Assembly (NCBI GenBank): GCA_021780275.1 | Contig: JAJXZC010000672.1 | Location: 1 to 6,274 of the forward strand | Direction: 5' to 3' | From: Pseudomonadota bacterium | GTDB lineage: Bacteria > Pseudomonadota > Alphaproteobacteria > Parvibaculales > Parvibaculaceae | DNA: 6,274 nucleotides | Shown here: positions 1 to 5,782 of the stretch, in pieces | How positions within the stretch are numbered: the stretch's first letter is position 1 | How the letters are laid out: each line of letters starts with the position of its first letter | Made by a program: the position numbers and the translations under genes | The notes under the pieces: generated by a model | The model's database searches: none | The model's input: the letters and a program-made list of their open reading frames with translations, nothing else | What the model was told of the DNA's origin: nothing

Positions 1-790
1 CGCCGAGCGTGAGCGAGAAGCTCGAAAGCCTCGCCGCCGCGCCAAGCTCCGCCGTCAGGCTTGCAAGGTGAATGGCCTCGGCGCCCTCGTCCTGGATTTT
101 CACATGGGCAAGCGTCGCGCCGCTGGCGAGCGAAACATCGGTCACCTGGTCGACGAAATAGCTCCTTGCGCCCGCATCCACATGCGTCTCGAAGATCGTC
201 GCCTCAGCGCCCTCTTCCAGCCGCACGAGCACACGCACATGCGATGCGCCGTCATCCGTGGCGAGAAAGATCAGATGCAGCGGCTTGTCGAGCTTGACAC
301 CTTGCGCGACATGAAGGCCCAGCCCGTCGCGCATGAGCGCCGTGTTGAGCGCGATGACATTGCCCGCCTGCGCGGCAACTTTCGTCTCCACCAGTGGCCG
401 CGCCCATGGCTCGCCCAAAGCCTCGGCAAGCGGAACGAGCGTCACGCCGTGGGGCAGCTCCGAAGCGAGATCGCTTTGCAGCCTGCCATTGACGAAGACG
501 GCGACATGCCGGTCGATACCGTGGAAGGCGGCGATGCTGGGTCGCGCCGCGGCATCGGGCAGCGTCACTGCACCACGCGGCTGAGGGGCGGGAGAGAGGG
601 CCGCCTTTTCAAGCGCGCGCGCGAGGTCCGTATAGCGCCAGTCTTCGAGGCGGCGATGGGGAAGGCCCGCTTCCGCGAAGGCCTTCAATGCGTCGGCCCG
701 GCCTGCGGCAAGCCATGCGAGCCCCGCGCCCGGAAGCGCCGCGCGCTCCCGCTCATAGGTCTCAATGAAGTTGCGAGCTGCGTCTGTCAT
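1..790 (-). CDS. sufD: SufD, Fe-S cluster assembly scaffold subunit (partial, C-terminus missing)
   Basis: This is the N-terminal 263 residues of SufD; the reading frame stays open to the left edge, so the gene is cut by the window. SufD is a beta-helix protein that pairs with SufB and, with two SufC ATPases, forms the cytosolic SufBC2D scaffold for Fe-S cluster assembly. My translation begins MTDAARNFIETYERE and carries the family signature PHRRLEDWRYTDL at about residues 44-56, followed by a valine- and glycine-rich stretch (GHs such as NVIALNTALM and FVDQVTDVSLASGATL) typical of the beta-helix core. Family members are roughly 430 residues, so about 165 residues, including the C-terminal region that contacts SufB and SufC, lie outside. 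The ATG at 788-790 starts 9 nt after the sufC stop and has an AAGGA ribosome site overlapping that stop. The order sufB-sufC-sufD supports the call. No frameshift is seen in the visible part. Confidence 0.93.
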   Translation of the reverse strand, partial: MTDAARNFIETYERERAALPGAGLAWLAAGRADALKAFAEAGLPHRRLEDWRYTDLARALEKAALSPAPQPRGAVTLPDAAARPSIAAFHGIDRHVAVFVNGRLQSDLASELPHGVTLVPLAEALGEPWARPLVETKVAAQAGNVIALNTALMRDGLGLHVAQGVKLDKPLHLIFLATDDGASHVRVLVRLEEGAEATIFETHVDAGARSYFVDQVTDVSLASGATLAHVKIQDEGAEAIHLASLTAELGAAARLSSFSLTLG

Positions 791-796
791 CTCGCT

Positions 797-801
797 TCCT
801 T
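797..801 (-). promoter_or_regulatory. Ribosome binding site of sufD overlapping the sufC stop codon
   Basis: On the minus strand the sequence reads TAAGGAAGCGAGATG. The AAGGA core shares bases with the TAA stop of sufC and lies 6 nt before the sufD ATG. This fixes the sufD start and suggests that ribosomes finishing sufC can reinitiate on sufD (inference). Confidence 0.7.
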
Positions 802-1540
802 ACGCCGCGAATTCGGCATAGCCGGTGCGTTCAAGCTCACCAGCGAGTTCCTTGCCGCCCGTCCGCACGATCCTGCCCTTCGACAGGACATGCACGACGT
901 CGGGCACGATATAGTCGAGAAGACGCTGATAATGCGTGATGACGATCATGGCGCGCTCCGGCGAACGCAGGCTGTTAACGCCTTCGGCCACAACCTTGAG
1001 CGCGTCGATATCGAGGCCGGAGTCCGTCTCGTCAAGGATCGCGAGCGAGGGTTCGAGCAGCGCCATCTGAAGGATTTCGGCGCGCTTCTTCTCGCCGCCG
1101 GAAAAGCCGACATTGAGCGCGCGCTTCAGCATGTCGTCGGACACGTTAAGTGGCTTTGACTTCTCGCGCACGAGCTTCAGGAAGCGCGGCGCGTCGAGCT
1201 CATCCTCGCCGCGCGCCTTGCGCTGCGCGTTGAGCGCCGTCTTGAGGAAGGTCATCGTCGTGACGCCCGGAATCTCGATCGGATACTGGAAGGCGAGGAA
1301 GACGCCCGCCGCCGCGCGCTCGTCCACATTCATGGCAAGCAGATCGCGGCCCTTGTAAGTCACGGAGCCTTGCGTCACCTCATAGCCTTCGCGACCTGCC
1401 AACACATAGGACAGCGTCGATTTGCCCGAGCCGTTCGGCCCCATGATGGCGTGAACGGTCCCCGCCTCGACCGTGAGGTCGACGCCCTTGAGGATTTCCT
1501 TGCCATTCACGTTGGCATGCAGGTTCTTGATCTCAAGCAT
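800..1540 (-). CDS. sufC: SufC, ABC-type ATPase of the SufBCD complex
   Basis: A 246-residue cytosolic ABC ATPase that binds SufB and SufD and powers conformational change in the scaffold during cluster assembly; unlike transporter ATPases it has no membrane partner. All ABC motifs are present: Walker A GPNGSGKST (about 34-42), Q-loop Gln85, signature FSGGEKKRAE (146-155), Walker B LAILDETDSGLD (about 166-177) with catalytic Glu171, and switch His203 in ITHYQ. The ETDSGLD form of Walker B and the FSGGEKKR signature are characteristic of SufC, and the length matches the family (about 250). I chose the ATG at 1538-1540, giving the usual MLEIKNL start. An in-frame TTG at 1556-1558 would add six residues (arginine-rich) and is less likely. 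The gene follows sufB after 78 nt and precedes sufD by 9 nt. Confidence 0.96.
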   Translation of the reverse strand: MLEIKNLHANVNGKEILKGVDLTVEAGTVHAIMGPNGSGKSTLSYVLAGREGYEVTQGSVTYKGRDLLAMNVDERAAAGVFLAFQYPIEIPGVTTMTFLKTALNAQRKARGEDELDAPRFLKLVREKSKPLNVSDDMLKRALNVGFSGGEKKRAEILQMALLEPSLAILDETDSGLDIDALKVVAEGVNSLRSPERAMIVITHYQRLLDYIVPDVVHVLSKGRIVRTGGKELAGELERTGYAEFAA

Positions 1541-1618
1541 TCTCAAACGCCTTCTCAATTCTTCAATTCGCCACCGCGGCAGGACCGCAGGCGACGCCGC
1601 AATTTCGGGTGGAAACGC
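1541..1618. other. 78-nt sufB-sufC spacer with a short direct repeat
   Basis: This is the longest gap inside an otherwise tight operon. It contains two copies of TCAATTC (1555-1561 and 1563-1569, 8-nt period) just before sufC. On the minus strand these read GAATTGA twice, followed by GAGAAGG, the only purine-rich candidate ribosome site, about 11 nt before the sufC ATG. No coding frame with family resemblance, no strong hairpin and no obvious promoter was seen. Confidence 0.45.
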
Positions 1619-3073
1619 CTAACCGACGCTTCCTTCCAGACTGATGCCGACGAGCTTCTGCGCCTCGACGGCGAATTCCATGGGCAATTGCTGCAACACG
1701 TCGCGGCAGAACCCGTTGACGATGAGCGCCACCGCCTCTTCCTCCGGCACGCCGCGCTGACGGCAATAAAACAGCTGCTCCTCGCTGATCTTCGAGGTCG
1801 TCGCCTCATGCTCCAGAATCGCGGTCGGATTTTTCGACTCGATATAAGGAACCGTATGCGCCGAGCATTTCGAACCGATCAGCAAGCTGTCGCATTGCGT
1901 GAAGTTGCGGACGTTTTCCGCCTTCTTGTGCACGCTGACCAGACCGCGATAGGCATTGGATGAGAAGCCCGCCGCGATGCCCTTGGAGATGATGCGGCTC
2001 GACGTGTTGCGGCCGAGATGGATCATCTTCGTGCCACTGTCGACCTGCTGGTAATTGTTCGAAATCGCGATCGAGTAGAACTCGCCGCGTGAATCGTCGC
2101 CGCGCAGGATGCAGCTCGGATATTTCCAGGTGACGGCGGAGCCCGTCTCGACCTGCGTCCAGGAAATCTTCGAGCGCGCGCCACGGCAATCGCCGCGCTT
2201 CGTCACGAAGTTGTAGATGCCGCCTTTTCCGTTCTCGTCGCCGGGGAACCAGTTCTGCACCGTCGAATATTTGATCTCGGCATCGTCCAGTGCGATGAGC
2301 TCGACCACGGCCGCGTGAAGCTGGTTCTCGTCGCGCTGCGGCGCCGTGCAGCCTTCGAGATAGGACACGTAGGCGCCCTTGTCCGCGATGATGAGCGTCC
2401 GCTCGAACTGGCCCGTCTGCTTTTCGTTGATGCGGAAATAGGTCGAAAGCTCCATCGGGCAACGAACGCCCGGCGGGATATAGACGAAGGAACCGTCGGA
2501 AAAGACCGCCGAATTGAGCGTCGCGTAGAAATTATCCGATGACGGAACGACCGACCCCAGATACTTCTTCACCAGTTCCGGATGCTCGCGCACCGCCTCT
2601 GAGAAGGGGCAGAAGATCACGCCCACTTCGGCGAGCTTCGTCTTGAAGGTCGTGGCGACCGACACGCTGTCGAACACGGCATCGACCGCGACACCGGCAA
2701 GAATCTGCTGTTCGACAAGCGGAATGCCGAGCTTCTTGTAGGTTTCAAGGAGCTTCGGATCGACCTCGTCAAGGCTTTCCAGCTTCGCCTTCTGCTTGGG
2801 CGCTGCGTAGTAATAGGCGTCCTGGAAGTCGATCGGCGGATAGGAGACCTTCGCCCATTTCGGCTCTTCCATGGTGAGCCAGCGGCGATAGGCATCGAGA
2901 CGCCACTGGAGCATCCAGTCCGGCTCTTCTTTCTTGGCGGAGATGAAGCGGATCGTATCTTCGCTCAGGCCGATAGGCGCGCGCTCGGACTCGATGTCCG
3001 TCGTGAAGCCGTACTTGTATTTCTCGCCTGCGACCTGATCGACGGATTCAACCGTCTCGCGAACCGCTGCCAT
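1619..3073 (-). CDS. sufB: SufB, Fe-S cluster assembly scaffold subunit
   Basis: A complete 484-residue SufB, close to the 495 residues of the E. coli protein. SufB takes sulfur from the desulfurase system and, with SufD and SufC, builds the nascent cluster. Landmarks: N-terminal [12 protein letters not shown] (19-30), the helical region with [11 protein letters not shown] (49-59), the core [20 protein letters not shown] (191-210), LEGCTAPQ (239-246), and the C-terminal active region [11 protein letters not shown] with Cys394 plus [16 protein letters not shown] (421-436). By spacing to the His-Glu pair (422-423), Cys394 corresponds to the essential Cys405 of E. coli SufB; this assignment is inferred, not aligned. 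The ATG at 3071-3073 gives the standard MAAVRETV start, 1 nt after the desulfurase stop. A longer frame up to 3175 would run about 100 nt into the upstream gene and lacks family support. Confidence 0.97.
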   Translation of the reverse strand: MAAVRETVESVDQVAGEKYKYGFTTDIESERAPIGLSEDTIRFISAKKEEPDWMLQWRLDAYRRWLTMEEPKWAKVSYPPIDFQDAYYYAAPKQKAKLESLDEVDPKLLETYKKLGIPLVEQQILAGVAVDAVFDSVSVATTFKTKLAEVGVIFCPFSEAVREHPELVKKYLGSVVPSSDNFYATLNSAVFSDGSFVYIPPGVRCPMELSTYFRINEKQTGQFERTLIIADKGAYVSYLEGCTAPQRDENQLHAAVVELIALDDAEIKYSTVQNWFPGDENGKGGIYNFVTKRGDCRGARSKISWTQVETGSAVTWKYPSCILRGDDSRGEFYSIAISNNYQQVDSGTKMIHLGRNTSSRIISKGIAAGFSSNAYRGLVSVHKKAENVRNFTQCDSLLIGSKCSAHTVPYIESKNPTAILEHEATTSKISEEQLFYCRQRGVPEEEAVALIVNGFCRDVLQQLPMEFAVEAQKLVGISLEGSVG

Positions 3074-3074
3074 A

Positions 3075-4259
3075 TCAACTCTCCACTTCTTCGAGCGCGG
3101 AAATAGCCGCGCTCGAATTCGAACTTCTTGTCTTGTCGCGCGCGCGCTTCGCCGCGCGGGACCAGCACAGAGCAAAGCGCTCGATCTCTTCTGCCGTATT
3201 GCCGAGCCCGAGGCTCACGCGGATTGCACCCTTTGCCAGCGTATCTTCAACACCCATGGCGGCAAGCACATGCGAGCGCGCAACCTTGCCCGATGAGCAG
3301 GCGGAACCCGCGCTGACGGCGAAGCCATCGAGGTCGAGCGCCATCAGAAGCGTTTCCGCGTCGAGCCCCGGCGCGGAAAAGAGGCTCGTATTGGCAAGCC
3401 TCGCCGCACCCTCGCCGAAAACACGAAGCTCCGGCACGGCCGCGCGCAAAAGCTCTTCAAGCCTGTCGCGCAGCACGGCCACGCGCGGCATTTCAGCGAT
3501 CTCCTGCGCGGCCAGCCGCGCTGCGGCACCGAACCCGGCTATGCCCGGCACATTTTCCGTGCCCGAACGGCGGCGCAATTCCTGCCCGCCGCCGCGGATC
3601 AGCGCGTCGAAGGGCAAGCCTTCGCGAATGACCAGTGCGCCCGCGCCCTGGGGCCCGCCCAGCTTGTGCGCGGAGACCGTCATCATGTCGGCGCCCAGCG
3701 CAGGAAAATCGACCGGCAGCCGGCCCCACGCCTGAATGGTGTCGGTGAGCACCAAAGCGCCTGCGCCTTTCGCCAGCGCAACGGCTTCAGCGACGGGCTG
3801 AATGACGCCCGTCTCGTTATTCGCATACATCAAGGCCACAAGGGCCTTGCCCGGTTCCGCCAGACGCCGCGCCAGTTCGCCGAGATCGGCGACGCCATTC
3901 GCATCGACGGAAAGCACCTCGACCGGAATGCCGAGACCATTCGCCGCCACCCGCACGCAATCATGCTCGATGGCCGAAACGATCACGCGTTCGACGCCCA
4001 GCGCCGTCGAGGCCACATGAAGCGCGAGGTTCGCTGCCTCGGTGCCGCCACTGGTGAAGACCACCTCGGCAGGCTTTGCATGAACCAGAGCTGCGACAGA
4101 GGCCCGCGCCTCTTCGAGCAGCTTTCGCGCCGCTCGGCCTTCGGCATGAACCGAGGAAGGATTGCCCGTGAGCGAAAGCGCGCGCAGGACCGCATCGGCC
4201 GCCTCGGCACGCACCGGGGCAGTCGCATTGTGGTCCAAATAGGCGCGTTTCTTCGTCAT
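3075..4259 (-). CDS. iscS: IscS/NifS-type (class I) cysteine desulfurase
   Basis: A 394-residue PLP-dependent cysteine desulfurase (E. coli IscS has 404). It converts L-cysteine to L-alanine and holds the sulfur as a persulfide for Fe-S assembly and perhaps other thiolation pathways. Visible residues: [10 protein letters not shown] near the N-terminus, PLP phosphate-binding SGGTEAAN (70-77), His99 in AIEHD that stacks on the cofactor, NNETG (147-151), Asp173 and Gln176 in TDTIQA, and the Schiff-base lysine Lys199 in SAHKLGG. The sulfur-carrying Cys321 sits in [11 protein letters not shown], a loop with the look of the IscS/NifS class rather than the SufS class. The last 25 or so residues form a charged, serine-rich tail. 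ATG at 4257-4259 lies 36 nt after iscR with a GAGGG ribosome site about 10 nt upstream. Alphaproteobacterial suf operons commonly carry this enzyme between iscR and sufB, often with a second, SufS-type enzyme further down. Confidence 0.94.
   Translation of the reverse strand: MTKKRAYLDHNATAPVRAEAADAVLRALSLTGNPSSVHAEGRAARKLLEEARASVAALVHAKPAEVVFTSGGTEAANLALHVASTALGVERVIVSAIEHDCVRVAANGLGIPVEVLSVDANGVADLGELARRLAEPGKALVALMYANNETGVIQPVAEAVALAKGAGALVLTDTIQAWGRLPVDFPALGADMMTVSAHKLGGPQGAGALVIREGLPFDALIRGGGQELRRRSGTENVPGIAGFGAAARLAAQEIAEMPRVAVLRDRLEELLRAAVPELRVFGEGAARLANTSLFSAPGLDAETLLMALDLDGFAVSAGSACSSGKVARSHVLAAMGVEDTLAKGAIRVSLGLGNTAEEIERFALCWSRAAKRARDKTRSSNSSAAISALEEVES
3081..3084 (-). promoter_or_regulatory. 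Ribosome binding site of sufB inside the end of the desulfurase gene
   Basis: The minus strand reads GTGGAGAGTTGATATG. GGAG lies 7 nt before the sufB ATG, within the last codons of the upstream gene, and the upstream TGA is separated from the ATG by a single T. This decides the 484-residue start of sufB and suggests translational coupling. Confidence 0.7.
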
Positions 4260-4295
4260 TCGCTCGAACCCTCGGGCGTCGGCGCAAAAATCGGT

Positions 4296-4772
4296 TCAGT
4301 CGGCGGCGTTGGAAATCGCCTGCTGCTCGCTCGCGCGGGCGCCCGGATGCGTCGTCGCTACCCGGCCATTTATCACGTCGCCGAGCGATACGGAGCCCAG
4401 AAACAGATGAATCTGGTGACTCAATTCGGCCCAGAGATCGTGCGTGATGCAGCGGCTGGAGGAATTGCCCATGCAGCCCTTGGGGGAGCCTACCTCGCAG
4501 CGCGTTGCGTTGAGCGGCTCGTCCACGGCCAGAATGACGTCGGAAATGCGGATTTCGTCGGCATCGCGCGACAGAAGGTAGCCGCCGCCCGGCCCGCGCA
4601 CGCTTTTCACCAGGTCGCCGCGGCGCAGCTTGGCGAAAAGCTGCTCCAGATAGGAAAGGGAGATTTCCTGACGTTCCGCGATGTCCGCCAGAGCCACCGG
4701 CCTGCCGGAACCGAACCGGGCCAGATCCGCCATCGCCATCACGGCATAACGACCTTTTGTGGTGAGCTTCAC
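4296..4772 (-). CDS. iscR: IscR, Rrf2-family Fe-S cluster-sensing transcription regulator
   Basis: A 158-residue Rrf2-family regulator with high similarity to E. coli IscR (162 residues). The N-terminal winged helix carries MKLTTKGRYAVMAM, the recognition-helix region ISLSYLEQLFAKLR (37-50) and the wing SVRGPGGGYLLSRD (57-70). Three cysteines (92, 100, 108) and His111 in CITHDLW match the [2Fe-2S] ligands of IscR, so it can probably hold a cluster and repress the operon when clusters are plentiful (inferred from the family). The cysteine spacing, C-x7-C-x7-C-x2-H, is two residues longer in each gap than C-x5-C-x5-C-x2-H of E. coli. It is not RirA or NsrR by the IscR-like wing and LTH/ITH-LW segment. 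The start is a GTG at 4770-4772 with AAAGGAG 6 nt upstream. First gene of the minus-strand operon. Confidence 0.95.
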   Translation of the reverse strand: MKLTTKGRYAVMAMADLARFGSGRPVALADIAERQEISLSYLEQLFAKLRRGDLVKSVRGPGGGYLLSRDADEIRISDVILAVDEPLNATRCEVGSPKGCMGNSSSRCITHDLWAELSHQIHLFLGSVSLGDVINGRVATTHPGARASEQQAISNAAD

Positions 4773-4778
4773 GGCCTA

Positions 4779-4785
4779 CTCCTTT
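4779..4785 (-). promoter_or_regulatory. Ribosome binding site supporting the GTG start of iscR
   Basis: The minus strand reads AAAGGAGTAGGCCGTG, giving a strong Shine-Dalgarno sequence 6 nt before the GTG. It partly overlaps an 8-bp palindrome TTTCGAAA (4783-4790), which may be chance. Confidence 0.75.
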
Positions 4786-4888
4786 CGAAACCGCCCCGAG
4801 ATCAGAGTCCGGGGCCTAAAACCCTTGCGCAACCGGCACTTGCCTGTGTTAAAGAACGAACGCCTTTCAGCCTGGCCGGAAAGCCGAT

Positions 4889-4932
4889 GCGCCTTTTTCG
4901 GCAGCATCCGGGGCGCCAGACGGAAAAGGCGC
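4889..4932. repeat. 12-bp inverted repeat, one mismatch
   Basis: GCGCCTTTTTCG (4889-4900) and CGGAAAAGGCGC (4921-4932) are reverse complements except for one position, with a 20-nt spacer. A transcript of either strand could form a long hairpin. It has no downstream T-run on the minus strand, so it does not look like a standard terminator; it may lie in the iscR 5' leader. Confidence 0.6.
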
Positions 4933-4955
4933 GCGGCTGGGCTTCGGCTTTTCCG
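4921..4955. repeat. 8-bp inverted repeat sharing an arm with the preceding one
   Basis: CGGAAAAG (4921-4928) is the exact reverse complement of CTTTTCCG (4948-4955), with a 19-nt spacer. Its left arm is also the right arm of the repeat at 4889-4932, so the two hairpins exclude each other in RNA. A related CCGGAAAGCC lies at 4876-4885. Confidence 0.6.
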
Positions 4956-4970
4956 AGCGCCACAGTCAAC
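4951..4970 (-). promoter_or_regulatory. Possible IscR-type operator with embedded -35-like TTGACT
   Basis: The minus strand reads GTTGACTGTGGCGCTCGGAA. TTGACT followed by TCGG at this spacing resembles the left and right halves of type 1 IscR sites (YYGACT ... GTCRGG as recalled for E. coli), but the centre and several right-half bases do not match. It lies about 180 nt before the iscR start, in the right place for autoregulation. Tentative; a chance match is quite possible. Confidence 0.25.
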
Positions 4971-4981
4971 TACTTAGCCAC

Positions 4982-5002
4982 CTCTGGACCAGATTTCCAG
5001 AG
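4982..5002. repeat. 7-bp perfect inverted repeat, operator-like
   Basis: CTCTGGA (4982-4988) and TCCAGAG (4996-5002) are exact reverse complements around a 7-nt spacer. The geometry would suit a dimeric regulator's binding site between the two divergent genes. The family of regulator is not recognisable. Confidence 0.45.
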
Positions 5003-5043
5003 AAAACCGCCCTTCTATCTCGAAAATTTCCGAGGCGGGCGGT
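5003..5043 (-). terminator. Terminator-like hairpin on the minus strand, upstream of iscR
   Basis: ACCGCCC (5006-5012) pairs perfectly with GGGCGGT (5037-5043). Read on the minus strand, the GC-rich 7-bp stem is followed by TTTTCTCT, giving a short U-run typical of intrinsic terminators; on the plus strand no U-run follows. The 24-nt loop encloses a 16-bp near-palindrome (5019-5034, CTCGAAAATTTCCGAG, one mismatched pair). It would stop transcripts coming from the right, antisense to the hydrolase, before they reach iscR. The long loop and only four consecutive U keep confidence modest. Confidence 0.35.
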
Positions 5044-5095
5044 AGGTTAATGGCCCCGGAATGCCGGCGCCGTGCAAAAAAGAGACGAGAGTGCA

Positions 5096-5752
5096 ATGCC
5101 AGAAGTCATTTTCAACGGTCCCGCCGGCCGCATCGAGGGGCGTTACCACCACAGCCGCAAGTCGAATTCGCCGATTGCGCTGGTGCTGCACCCCCATCCG
5201 CAGTTTGGCGGCACCATGAACAACCCGGTCACCTACACCCTGTTTCAGGGCTTCGTGAACCGCGGCTTCTCGGTACTCCGCTTCAATTTCCGCGGCGTCG
5301 GCCGCAGCCAGGGCGCTTTCGATTCGGGGATCGGTGAGCTTTCGGACGCCGCTTCCGCGCTCGACTGGCTTCAGGCACAGAACGCCGACGCCTCGCAGTG
5401 CTGGATCGCGGGCTTCTCCTTCGGCGCATGGATCGCCATGCAGGTTCTGATGCGCCGTCCCGAGATCGAGGGCTTCATCTCGGTCGCCCCGCCGGCCAAC
5501 ATGTATGACTTCACCTTCCTCGCGCCCTGCCCCTCTTCGGGTCTCATCGTCAACGGCAGCGCCGACCAGGTCGCGCCCGCCGCCGATGTGCAGAAGCTCG
5601 TCGACAGGCTGAAGACGCAGAAGGGCATCGTCATCGAGCACTCGACGATCGAAGGCGCGAACCACTTCTTCGACCAGCACCTCGAACCGCTGGCGGCCGT
5701 TTCCGGCGCCTATCTCGACAAGCGCCTCGCGGCCTTCGCCGCGCGGGCCTGA
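5096..5752 (+). CDS. Alpha/beta hydrolase, small COG2945-like family
   Basis: A 218-residue cytosolic alpha/beta-hydrolase; no signal peptide is seen. It has LVLHPHPQFGGTMNN (30-43) with the HPHP oxyanion-hole turn, RFNFRGVGRSQGAFD (62-76), the nucleophile elbow GFSFG (106-110, Ser108), a likely acid Asp157 in NGSADQVAP and a likely base His190 in GANHFF. The triad is assigned from family pattern. The substrate is unknown; members of this group are usually annotated only as hydrolases. I chose the ATG at 5096-5098, which gives the common MPEVIFNGPAGR start; a GTG at 5072 in frame would add eight residues (QKRDESA) without family support. The ribosome site is weak (GAGAG, 4 nt upstream). It is divergent from iscR and 30 nt before the DUF3147 gene. 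Confidence 0.88.
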   Translation: MPEVIFNGPAGRIEGRYHHSRKSNSPIALVLHPHPQFGGTMNNPVTYTLFQGFVNRGFSVLRFNFRGVGRSQGAFDSGIGELSDAASALDWLQAQNADASQCWIAGFSFGAWIAMQVLMRRPEIEGFISVAPPANMYDFTFLAPCPSSGLIVNGSADQVAPAADVQKLVDRLKTQKGIVIEHSTIEGANHFFDQHLEPLAAVSGAYLDKRLAAFAARA

Positions 5753-5770
5753 CACAAGCCACAAGATTCC

Positions 5771-5779
5771 GGGGAGGAG
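5771..5779 (+). promoter_or_regulatory. Strong ribosome binding site of the DUF3147 gene
   Basis: GGGGAGGAG precedes the ATG at 5783, with the GGGAGG core 5 nt upstream. It is much stronger than the site of the hydrolase just before it, so the membrane protein may be translated more efficiently from a shared transcript (inference). Confidence 0.7.
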
Positions 5780-5782
5780 CCG

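Larger units (their letters stand above)
4773..5095. other. Divergent iscR / hydrolase intergenic region
   Basis: This 323-nt non-coding stretch must hold the promoters of both the iscR-suf operon (leftward) and the hydrolase pair (rightward). I see no convincing pair of -35 and -10 boxes in either direction. Weak candidates are TTGACT on the minus strand at 4964-4969 (no matching -10 at 16-18 nt) and GTTAAT on the plus strand at 5046-5051 (four of six matches to a -10, no -35). The region is rich in inverted repeats, listed separately. No small gene with a credible ribosome site and codon pattern was found. Confidence 0.7.

Noticed and set aside
68..1159. Open plus-strand frame of 363 codons opposite sufD and sufC
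   Set aside because: It is antisense to two well-supported Suf genes, has arginine- and histidine-rich low-plausibility composition and no family resemblance. Long antisense frames are expected in GC-rich DNA.
1619..3175. SufB with a 34-residue N-terminal extension (start at 3175)
   Set aside because: The extension would overlap the desulfurase gene by about 100 nt, is unlike SufB N-termini, and the ATG at 3073 has a well-placed GGAG.
4825..4832. Palindrome TTGCGCAA and nearby -35-like sequences as the iscR promoter
   Set aside because: No matching -10 box lies at 16-18 nt on either strand; an 8-bp palindrome in GC-rich DNA is common by chance.
4759..4977. Possible small plus-strand gene of 72 codons in the intergenic region
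   Set aside because: It begins inside iscR, has no ribosome site worth noting and its composition looks random.
3666..5045. Open plus-strand frame of 459 codons opposite the desulfurase and iscR
   Set aside because: It lies antisense to two recognised genes and runs into the intergenic region; the translation matches nothing I know and has no good ribosome site.
5072..5752. Hydrolase starting from the GTG at 5072
   Set aside because: The ATG at 5096 gives the usual family N-terminus MPEVIFNG; the eight extra residues are not hydrophobic or conserved-looking.
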